Shown: positions 1 through 5,330 of the stretch, piece after piece | Layout: every line of letters begins with the position of its first letter | Position numbering within the stretch: the stretch's first letter is position 1 | DNA from: FEN-680 sp036781505 | GTDB lineage: Bacteria; Actinomycetota; Geothermincolia; Fen-727; Anoxymicrobiaceae | Length of the DNA stretch: 12,221 bases | NCBI GenBank assembly: GCA_036781505.1 | Contig: DAIQAV010000056.1 | Location: 1-12,221 of the forward strand | Reading direction: 5' to 3' | The notes under the pieces: model-generated | What the model saw: the letters and a program-made list of their open reading frames with translations, nothing else | The model's database searches: none | What the model was told of the DNA's origin: nothing | Made by a program: the position numbers and the translations under genes

Positions 1-25
1 ATGATTGATTGCAGAAGGATATCAT

Positions 26-43
26 AAACGCGTTCGGGGTCAG
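26..43 (+). repeat. Possible degraded GGGGTCAG element downstream of greA
   Basis: AAACGC (26-31), four bases, then GGGGTCAG (36-43) repeats the left half of the element at 5292-5330 (AAACGC, six bases, GGGGTCAG) in the same orientation. No right arm is present and no hairpin forms. It lies 15 bases past the greA stop, at a gene 3' end like the other two copies. It may be a remnant or chance similarity. Nothing else is seen in positions 1-58 except the nine-G run at 48-56. Confidence 0.3.
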
Positions 44-58
44 TGGCGGGGGGGGGTC

Positions 59-553
59 CTACCGCTTGATGCTGATGACCCGGTACTTGATCTGGCCGGC
101 GGGGGCCGACACCAGCGCCATGTCGCCGACTTTGAGGCCCATCAGCGCGCGGCCGACCGGGCTCTCGAACGACACCATGTGGTTCTCGGGGTTCGCCTCG
201 GCGGGGCCGACGATGCGGTACTCCTGCTTCTTGCCCGAGCCCACCTGCTTGATCTCCACCAGGGACCCGACCCCGATCTCCTTGGTCTTGACGTGTCTGC
301 GGTCGATCACCTTGGCTTTGGAAAGCATGGTCTCGATCTGGTCTATCCTGTGCTCGACGCGGGCCTGCTCGTTCTTGGCGTCGTCGTATTCCGAGTTCTC
401 CATCAGATCGCCGTAGCTGATGGCGTTCTTGAGCCGCTCCGCGACCTCTTTGCGCTTCACGTTCTTGAGCTCGTCGAGCTCACGAGTGAGCTTCTTGCGG
501 CCGTCCTCCGTCAGGAATATGTCGCCTTTGGAATCCGTGTCGATCGTTTCCAT
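59..553 (-). CDS. greA: Transcript cleavage factor GreA
   Basis: GreA enters the secondary channel of backtracked RNA polymerase and stimulates cleavage of the nascent RNA 3' end, rescuing arrested elongation complexes in the cytoplasm. The 164-residue product is slightly longer than the usual ~158. The N-terminal coiled coil spans roughly residues 12-85. Its tip carries YGDLMENSEYDDAKNEQ, with D49 and E52 matching the two acidic residues (E. coli D41 and E44) that hold the catalytic Mg2+. The C-terminal FKBP-like domain (about 90-163) has the expected VGS, SFESPVGRAL and LVSAPAG segments. The ATG at 551-553 follows an AAAGGA ribosome-binding site. The gene stands alone with its own promoter (631-659) and a structured leader (570-595). 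A run of nine C lies two bases after the TAG stop. Identification is firm. Confidence 0.97.
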   Translation of the reverse strand: METIDTDSKGDIFLTEDGRKKLTRELDELKNVKRKEVAERLKNAISYGDLMENSEYDDAKNEQARVEHRIDQIETMLSKAKVIDRRHVKTKEIGVGSLVEIKQVGSGKKQEYRIVGPAEANPENHMVSFESPVGRALMGLKVGDMALVSAPAGQIKYRVISIKR

Positions 554-569
554 TTTGTCCTTTCCCCCA

Positions 570-595
570 AAACAAACAAACTCTCTTTCGAGAGC
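570..595 (-). terminator. Terminator-like hairpin in the greA leader (possible attenuator)
   Basis: On the minus strand, CTCTC (594-590), a GAAA loop of GNRA type, and GAGAG (585-581) form a five-bp stem. A flanking G-T wobble (595/580) can extend it. TTTGTTTGTTTT (580-569) follows directly. The hairpin lies inside the predicted greA leader, about 17 bases before the ribosome-binding site. A short stem followed by a T-rich run is the layout of a weak intrinsic terminator. E. coli greA is known to have a leader terminator that produces the small RNA GraL; the parallel is inference. The stem is weak, so it may only stabilise the leader. Confidence 0.45.
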
Positions 596-630
596 GGGTA
601 GTTCCGCGAATTGCCGAAACCGTGCATAGC

Positions 631-659
631 ATTATACTCACCGGTTTGGAGGTTTGCAA
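631..659 (-). promoter_or_regulatory. greA promoter (sigma70/sigmaA type)
   Basis: Read on the minus strand: TTGCAA at 659-654, a 17-base spacer, then a perfect TATAAT at 636-631. The -35 matches four of six consensus bases and the spacing is optimal. Transcription would start near 624, giving a leader of about 70 bases before the greA ATG at 553. The lower GC content of this stretch against its surroundings supports the call. Confidence 0.75.
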
Positions 660-693
660 GGAATATCCCAGGCTGTTTTCCGGGGACTCCGGC

Positions 694-712
694 CGAGGCC
701 TGAGCGGCCTCG
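694..712. other. Seven-bp inverted repeat between the cyclase gene and the greA promoter
   Basis: CGAGGCC (694-700), a five-base loop TGAGC, and GGCCTCG (706-712) form a perfect hairpin. It starts 29 bases beyond the diguanylate cyclase stop, in the 187-base gap 554-740. A second, overlapping option is CCGG-GGACT-CCGG at 681-693. Neither is followed by a T-run on either strand, so an intrinsic terminator is not supported. It could be a 3' stabilising structure or an imperfect terminator for the hisG-cyclase transcript. The rest of the gap holds only the greA promoter and leader. Confidence 0.35.
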
Positions 713-740
713 AAATGGGCTTGAAAGGCTTGGAGAACGG

Positions 741-3290
741 CTAGCCGGCGGTCGCCACAGAGTTGCGGCCGTGCTGCTTCGCTGAGTAAAGGGCTATGTC
801 GGCCTGTCCCACCAGCTCCGATTCGCCGCTCGCGTCCTGGGGGAAAGAAGCCAGGCCCAAGCTTATGGTCAGCGCCCCGCCGGGAATCCTCTCCTCCCCC
901 GCGAAATGAAAATCGGCGATGGCGCGCCTGATCTTCTCGGCGACGACCAGGGCCTCCTCCGAGCCGGTCTCGGGCAGGACCACGCAGAACTCGTCCCCGC
1001 CGTAACGGAAGACCTTGTCCACGTCCCTGGTGGCGCTGTCTGTGATCGAGGCGATCTGGGAAAGCGCGACGTCGCCCTGCTGGTGGCCCAGCGTGTCGTT
1101 GTAGACCTTGAGGTTGTCGACGTCCACCATCAGGAACGAGACGGCCCTCTCGTACCGCCTGGCCCTGCTGACCTCCTCGGACAGCACCGCCTCCAGGCGC
1201 CTGACGTTGAACACGCCGGTGAGCGGGTCGGTCGCGGCGAGCCGGTTAATCTCCTCGAACAGCAGCGCTCGCTGGAGGGCCAGGCCCACCTGGTCGGCGA
1301 TGGCCAGCGCCAGCTGCTGGTCCTGCTCCCCGAAGGCGCTCGGGCGCTCGCTGCGGATGTGCAGCACGCCCAGCGTCTTTCCCTCGGCCTGGATGCCCAC
1401 GCAGATCGTGGAGCCCGAACCTATCCGCTCGAGCGTGCGGCACGCGACCCTGGTGTGCGAGAGGTCGTCGATGCCGATGAGCCTGTCCTCGGAGACGGTC
1501 CAGCACTCGTCCACCCTCGGGTACGGCGGCGAGAGCAGCCGCTGGACTATCTCGTCGGTGTAGCCGAAGGACTCGACGCACATCAGGTGCTCCTCCGTCT
1601 CGTCGATCCGGTAGATGAGCCCGGAGGAGCAGTCGAAGAGGTGCCTGACGGTCTCCAGCGCCAGGCTCATGATGGTGGCCAGATCCGCGGACGACCCGAT
1701 GGCGTTGGCGAGCTGCACCAGGCTCGCCATCTGGGAGGCGTCGGACTTTATTTTCTCGTGGAGCCGCGCGTTCACGACCGCCAGCGCGGTCTCTCCCGTG
1801 ATCGCCGCCAGCTGGGAGACCTGGGCGTCGCTATACTGTCTTCCCTCCGCGTCCGTGCAGCAGATCAGCCCGGCCATACGACCGTGCAGGAAAAATGGGG
1901 CCGCGAGCAAGCATCCCTCGTCTCGCAGGAATGCGGGCATCGCCTCGTTCTGCGACGGGCTCGCGATCCGCAGCGCCGGGGGCCTGTCGGCCATCCCGTA
2001 GAGGTCCTCCATGAGCTGGACATCGATGGCGGCCTCCTTGGGGAACGATGAGGCGCGCGCCCCGGCGGCGGTCATGGAGAGCATCGGGGCGAGGATATCC
2101 TTGCCTTCCTCGAGCAGGAAGACGGTGCAGCCTGCCGAGCCGATGGAGCGGATGGCCAGCTTGCATGCGTTCTCGACTACCCGGTCAATGTCGAGCGTGG
2201 AGGCGAGCTCGCGGGTGGTCCTGTAGCGGATGTCGGCCTCGCTGCGCTTCCTCTGCTCCTCGGCGTAGGACATGGCGTTCTCCAGGCCGGCGGAGGCCTG
2301 CGCGAGGATCGTGTTGCATATCTTCACCTCGCGATCGAGGAACGTCTTCTTCATCCCTGCGCGGCGCTCCACGAAGATCACCCCGCGGCCCTCGTCGCGC
2401 ACCACCACCGGCAGGACCAGCAGCGCGGCCAGGTCGAAGTCCTTTATCCAGTTCTGGTCGATCAGCGCCTCGGACTGCGGGTCGTTGATGATGAGGCTCT
2501 CTTTCTCCGACATCGACTTGCTGGCCACGTTGGGCGCGGAGAGGTCGATCCTGGTCTGAAAGAAGCGCTCGCGCTTGGCCGGGTCCATCTCGGTGGTGCT
2601 CTGAGGGAGCGCCCACTTCCCGTCGGAGCTGGCCATGAAGGCACTGCACCTGCCCAGCCCCGAGGCCTCGCTGATCCCCTGGACGACCTTGTCCATCAGC
2701 TCGTCTGCCTCGAGCGTCGAGCCCATGGAGGCGGCCAGCCTGGAGAGGATCCTCGCGTCCCTGCTCTCGCGCCTCTCGCGCTGCGATATGAAGGAGATCG
2801 CTATCGCGATGAGCATCAGGAGCGCGATCCACAGCAGCGTCTGGCCCACCACCAGGCGCGTCGGCTGGCCTGCGTTGAGCCTGGCGACGATGGTTATCGC
2901 GTAGAGCGCCGAGAGGCCGGCGCCGGTCATCAAGGCCTCCTTGTACCCAAACCGGTTGGCGATGACGATCACCAGCACCGGGAATATCCAGAAGAGGTCG
3001 GGCAGGTAGGTGGGCCAGACCAGCATCGAGATGAAGACCAGTAGTACGTCGAGGGTCGCGGTGATGTTCACGACGGCGGCCGCGTAACGGTGGGAGACCT
3101 TCCGCGCGCGCAGGTAGATGATGGTCATCACGCCGCTGCCGATCCAGGCGCCGATGACGATCACGAACCTGACGGTGAAGTCGACGCCTTTGATGGGGAA
3201 GAGCGGGAGGAGGACAAAGGGCGTGAGGACCGCGATCACCAGCCATTGAAGGACCATGGTCAGGTCCTCGGCCGAAAGCTGCTTCTTCAA
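741..3290 (-). CDS. Membrane-anchored diguanylate cyclase with three GAF domains
   Basis: Predicted to make cyclic di-GMP from two GTP at the inner face of the membrane. The 849 residues comprise: about six TM helices (roughly 12-33, 38-62, 70-92, 94-114, 118-139, 146-170); a linker rich in R/E (170-190); three consecutive GAF sensor domains (about 190-340, 365-510, 525-678); and a C-terminal GGDEF domain (686-845). The active motif GGDEF is intact at 764-768, and DVDNLK near 723-728 supplies metal ligands. RDVD at 755-758 is a canonical product-inhibition I-site, five residues before GGDEF. The enzyme should therefore be active and feedback-inhibited. The ligands are unknown. The gene starts 48 bases after hisG and has no visible promoter, so it is probably cotranscribed with it. 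The TTG start at 3290 has GAGGGG only three bases away. An in-frame ATG at 3257, with GAGGA seven bases upstream, is an equally good start. Confidence 0.93.
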   Translation of the reverse strand: MKKQLSAEDLTMVLQWLVIAVLTPFVLLPLFPIKGVDFTVRFVIVIGAWIGSGVMTIIYLRARKVSHRYAAAVVNITATLDVLLVFISMLVWPTYLPDLFWIFPVLVIVIANRFGYKEALMTGAGLSALYAITIVARLNAGQPTRLVVGQTLLWIALLMLIAIAISFISQRERRESRDARILSRLAASMGSTLEADELMDKVVQGISEASGLGRCSAFMASSDGKWALPQSTTEMDPAKRERFFQTRIDLSAPNVASKSMSEKESLIINDPQSEALIDQNWIKDFDLAALLVLPVVVRDEGRGVIFVERRAGMKKTFLDREVKICNTILAQASAGLENAMSYAEEQRKRSEADIRYRTTRELASTLDIDRVVENACKLAIRSIGSAGCTVFLLEEGKDILAPMLSMTAAGARASSFPKEAAIDVQLMEDLYGMADRPPALRIASPSQNEAMPAFLRDEGCLLAAPFFLHGRMAGLICCTDAEGRQYSDAQVSQLAAITGETALAVVNARLHEKIKSDASQMASLVQLANAIGSSADLATIMSLALETVRHLFDCSSGLIYRIDETEEHLMCVESFGYTDEIVQRLLSPPYPRVDECWTVSEDRLIGIDDLSHTRVACRTLERIGSGSTICVGIQAEGKTLGVLHIRSERPSAFGEQDQQLALAIADQVGLALQRALLFEEINRLAATDPLTGVFNVRRLEAVLSEEVSRARRYERAVSFLMVDVDNLKVYNDTLGHQQGDVALSQIASITDSATRDVDKVFRYGGDEFCVVLPETGSEEALVVAEKIRRAIADFHFAGEERIPGGALTISLGLASFPQDASGESELVGQADIALYSAKQHGRNSVATAG

Positions 3291-3338
3291 TATCCCCTCA
3301 CGAGGTCAGTTCGACTCATTCGCGTCCCGAGCGCCTGC

Positions 3339-4214
3339 CTAGGGGACCACCTTCCCGAGAGGAATCTCCAGGATGCCGGTGGCGCCGCTCTCCTTGAGGC
3401 GCGGTATCAACTCAGCGAGCTTGCTCTTCTCGACCACGGTCTCGACAGCAGAGTCCCCGTTGGCGAGGTGGCTGACCGTCGGAGACTCCAGCGCGGGCAG
3501 GATGTCGAGGACGGCCTGCTCCTTTTCCTTGGCGACGTTGAGCTTCAACAGGACCTTGCCGCGCGCGGCGATGGTCGATATCAGAAGCGTCATGATCTCG
3601 TCGATCAGCTTGCGCTTGGCCGGGTCGGCGTAGCTCTCGCGGTTCGCTACGAGCTTGGTGGACGTGTAGAGGATGTCGTCTATTATCGCCAGGCCGTGGG
3701 CCTTCAGAGTGCTGCCGGTCTCGGTGATCTCGACGACGGCGTCGACGATGTTGGGGACCTTGGCCTCCGTGGCGCCCGCGGAGAGTATGACCTTGGCGTC
3801 TATGCCCAGCTTCTCGAAGTAGCGGCTGGCGATGTTGGGATATTCGGTGGCGACGCGCGTGCCGGGGGGCAGGTCGGACGGCTCGGTCACCCCTGAGTCG
3901 CGAAGCACGGCCAGTACTATCCGCAGCGTGCCGCCGGTGCCGGTCTTGGCATAGGGGAAGTCGGCCAGGATCTCGACGTCCGCGCCGGTCTCCTGCACCC
4001 AGTCGAGCCCGGTGATGCCCAGGTCGAACAGCCCTTCCTCCACGTACTTGCCGATCTCCTGCGGGCGCAGGATGGCGACCTGGGAGATGCGCTCGTCGTC
4101 GATGCGCGCGTTGTACTCCCTGTCGCCGGAGCGGCGCACGGGGAGGTCGGCGTCCCGCAGCAGGGCGAGCGTCTGCTCCTCCAGGCTTCCCTTGGGTATG
4201 ACCAGTTTAATCAA
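3339..4214 (-). CDS. hisG: ATP phosphoribosyltransferase, long form (HisG)
   Basis: Catalyses the first and committed step of histidine biosynthesis, joining ATP and PRPP to give phosphoribosyl-ATP. At 291 residues it is the long, homohexameric form. The catalytic region is residues 1-~212 and includes EEGLFDLGITGLDWV (59-73). The PRPP-binding loop EITETGSTLKAHG sits at 162-174. A C-terminal regulatory HisG_C domain (~213-290) holds the ARGKVLLKLNV and GATGILEIPLGKVV signatures and is known in this family to bind histidine for feedback inhibition. It therefore needs no HisZ partner. The TTG start at 4214 is fixed by a consensus GGAGGT six bases upstream. No other his gene is in the window. 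The diguanylate cyclase follows downstream and the MaoC pair is divergent upstream. Confidence 0.96.
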   Translation of the reverse strand: MIKLVIPKGSLEEQTLALLRDADLPVRRSGDREYNARIDDERISQVAILRPQEIGKYVEEGLFDLGITGLDWVQETGADVEILADFPYAKTGTGGTLRIVLAVLRDSGVTEPSDLPPGTRVATEYPNIASRYFEKLGIDAKVILSAGATEAKVPNIVDAVVEITETGSTLKAHGLAIIDDILYTSTKLVANRESYADPAKRKLIDEIMTLLISTIAARGKVLLKLNVAKEKEQAVLDILPALESPTVSHLANGDSAVETVVEKSKLAELIPRLKESGATGILEIPLGKVVP

Positions 4215-4220
4215 ATCGGT

Positions 4221-4243
4221 ACCTCCATCATGGCGTGATTATA
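4221..4243 (-). promoter_or_regulatory. hisG extended -10 promoter and Shine-Dalgarno
   Basis: On the minus strand, a perfect TATAAT at 4243-4238 is preceded by TG plus one base (TGCTATAAT), the extended -10 form. No convincing -35 is found 16-18 bases upstream, as expected for extended -10 promoters. The start of transcription would be near 4231, leaving a leader of under 20 bases. That leader holds the consensus Shine-Dalgarno GGAGGT at 4226-4221, six bases from the TTG start, which is what decides this start codon. Confidence 0.65.
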
Positions 4244-4253
4244 GCAGAGAGAG

Positions 4254-4322
4254 CCCTCCGCTTCGGAGGCTCCGGCCGCCGAAATCGGCGACGCGTCCCG
4301 GGCACGGAAACGAGGCGGTGCC
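4254..4322. repeat. Cluster of inverted repeats upstream of hisG
   Basis: Three short inverted repeats lie in series in the divergent hisG / hadA-like gap. They are CCTCCG-CTT-CGGAGG (4255-4269), CGCCGA-AA-TCGGCG (4277-4290, perfect 6-bp arms) and GGCAC with GTGCC (4301-4305 and 4318-4322). The first sits just upstream of the hisG -10 element, where a regulator could bind. None has a T-run, so they do not look like terminators. Function unknown: they may be operators or chance symmetry in GC-rich DNA. Confidence 0.35.
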
Positions 4323-4326
4323 TGTC

Positions 4327-4357
4327 TTGATTATTCCTCTGTCCAATCAGATATGAT
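4327..4357 (+). promoter_or_regulatory. Candidate promoter for the MaoC pair
   Basis: TTGATT at 4327-4332 and TATGAT at 4352-4357 each resemble the sigma70 consensus closely and lie in an AT-richer patch. The 19-base spacer is longer than ideal. Transcription would start near 4364, about 56 bases ahead of the GTG start at 4420. It is the only reasonable candidate in the 205-base divergent region for the plus-strand genes. Confidence 0.4.
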
Positions 4358-4373
4358 TAGCTGCCGGAATCTG

Positions 4374-4393
4374 GCGCTGCAATGAGCGCATTG
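4374..4393. promoter_or_regulatory. Possible operator: overlapping inverted repeats before the HadA-like gene
   Basis: CAATG-AGCG-CATTG (4380-4393) is a perfect inverted repeat. It overlaps a second one, GCGCT-GCAATG-AGCGC (4374-4389). The pair lies just downstream of the candidate promoter and 27 bases before the GTG start, a place where a bound repressor could block transcription. No regulator gene is adjacent, so the binding protein is unknown. The two RNA hairpins are mutually exclusive, so an RNA-level role is also possible. Confidence 0.35.
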
Positions 4394-4419
4394 GTTGAGG
4401 GGAAGGGAGTGTTGCGAAA

Positions 4420-4860
4420 GTGATTGATTCGAAATTCATCGGGAAGGAGTACCCGGTCACGGAGTACGAGATCGGGCGGGAGAAGATGAAGGAGTACGCC
4501 GTCGCGGTCGGGGACATGAACCCGATGTACCAGGACCGCGAGGTGGGCAAGAAGAGCAAGTACGGGGACAACATCGCGCCACCGAACTTCGCGGCGGTCT
4601 ACAACCTCATGTGTTGCGCCCAGATGTTCTTCGACCCGGAGTTGAGCCTGAACTTCGCGATGCTGGTCCACGGCGAGCAGGACTTCGAGTTCATCAAGCC
4701 GGTCAAGCCGGGCGACTTCATCACCACTACGGGCAAGATCGTCGACATCGCGGCCAAGGGCAACAACGACGTCATAAAGTTCGAGGCCCGCTCCACGAAC
4801 CAGGACGGCGAGCTCGTCACCATCGGGCGCGCCACCTTCGTGATCAGGGGGGGTAATTGA
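4420..4860 (+). CDS. MaoC-family dehydratase, HadA-like subunit (FAS1-type N-terminal hot-dog)
   Basis: A 146-residue single hot-dog fold protein of the MaoC N-terminal (FAS1-like dehydratase) family, to which mycobacterial HadA and HadC belong. These pair with a HadB-type subunit to hydrate or dehydrate (R)-3-hydroxyacyl / trans-2-enoyl thioesters in the cytoplasm. Residues 31-39 read GDMNPMYQD, where a catalytic subunit has D-x-N-P-x-H. The histidine is replaced by tyrosine, so this chain probably shapes the acyl pocket and is not catalytic. The GTG start has GGGAG ten bases upstream (4405-4409). The partner gene begins one base after the TGA stop, and a seven-G tract at the end of this gene serves as the partner's ribosome-binding site. 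The natural substrate is not evident: CoA-linked is likelier than ACP-linked given the nearby CoA-type genes. Confidence 0.88.
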   Translation: MIDSKFIGKEYPVTEYEIGREKMKEYAVAVGDMNPMYQDREVGKKSKYGDNIAPPNFAAVYNLMCCAQMFFDPELSLNFAMLVHGEQDFEFIKPVKPGDFITTTGKIVDIAAKGNNDVIKFEARSTNQDGELVTIGRATFVIRGGN

Positions 4861-4861
4861 T

Positions 4862-5281
4862 ATGGCAAACGTAACGTTTGACGAGGTCAACGTCGGCGAC
4901 GAGATCCCCAAGCTCGAGGTGACGCTCGACCAGATGATGCTCTGGATGTACGCCGGCGCCAGCGGCGACTTCAACCCGATCCACGTGGACAAGGAGTTCG
5001 CGGAGAAGGTCGGGCTGGGCGGGACGATAGCCCACGGGCTGTCCAGCATGGCTCGCCTGGGGCGCTGCCTCACTGACTGGGTCGGGGACCCCGGGTCGCT
5101 CAAGCGCTTCAAGGTGCGGTTCGCGAGCCCGGCGCGGCCGGGTGACACCGTCACCTTCTGGGGCAAGGTCATCGACAAGAGCATCAAGGACGGCAAGAAC
5201 CTGGTGACGCTCGAGGTCGGGGCGAACATCGGAGACGGCACCGTGGTGCTGTCGAAGGGCGAAGCCGTAGTCGAGCTGTAA
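4862..5281 (+). CDS. MaoC-family (R)-enoyl hydratase/dehydratase, HadB-like catalytic subunit
   Basis: A 139-residue MaoC-like hot-dog protein carrying the hydratase-2 motif: GDFNPIH at 35-41, with Asp36 and His41 as the catalytic dyad. The same D/H spacing is used by mycobacterial HadB. GTIAHGLSSMARLG (54-67) and the RFASPARPGDTV segment (87-97) are typical of the family. Expected to act as a heterodimer with the preceding HadA-like subunit, interconverting (R)-3-hydroxyacyl and trans-2-enoyl thioesters. The ATG at 4862 follows the upstream stop by one base, with a GGGG ribosome-binding site eight bases away inside the upstream gene, so the two are translationally coupled. A symmetrical terminator-like repeat begins 11 bases after the TAA. 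MaoC proteins also partner DUF35/thiolase systems (ChsH1 in steroid catabolism), which is relevant to the convergent operon. Confidence 0.9.
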   Translation: MANVTFDEVNVGDEIPKLEVTLDQMMLWMYAGASGDFNPIHVDKEFAEKVGLGGTIAHGLSSMARLGRCLTDWVGDPGSLKRFKVRFASPARPGDTVTFWGKVIDKSIKDGKNLVTLEVGANIGDGTVVLSKGEAVVEL

Positions 5282-5291
5282 GCGAGAACGC

Positions 5292-5330
5292 AAAACGCAC
5301 CACTGGGGTCAGGTACTAGTGGTGCGTTTT
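5292..5330. terminator. Bidirectional terminator-like inverted repeat with GGGGTCAG core
   Basis: AAAACGCACCACT (5292-5304) and AGTGGTGCGTTTT (5318-5330) are perfect 13-base reverse complements around a 13-base loop that starts GGGGTCAG. Each strand ends in TTTT, so the hairpin can act as a short intrinsic terminator both ways. It sits exactly between the convergent HadB-like gene (stop 5279-5281) and the ligase gene. The ligase TAA stop (5329-5331) uses the last two bases of the repeat. The T-run of four is short, so efficiency may be moderate. The element resembles the one at 7844-7887. Confidence 0.75.

Noticed and set aside
906..2051. Long plus-strand open frame (381 codons) opposite the diguanylate cyclase
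   Set aside because: High-GC codon bias on the true strand produces long antisense frames. The translation is low-complexity with no domain, and the minus-strand frame has clear TM, GAF and GGDEF features.
2185..3246. 353-codon minus-strand frame overlapping the cyclase in another phase
   Set aside because: It is rich in R, P, A and H with no recognisable fold, which is a frame shadow of the real gene.
4862..5281. Frameshift or split of a single two-domain MaoC gene
   Set aside because: Both halves are full-length hot-dog proteins with their own start and ribosome-binding site, matching the usual separate HadA and HadB chains.
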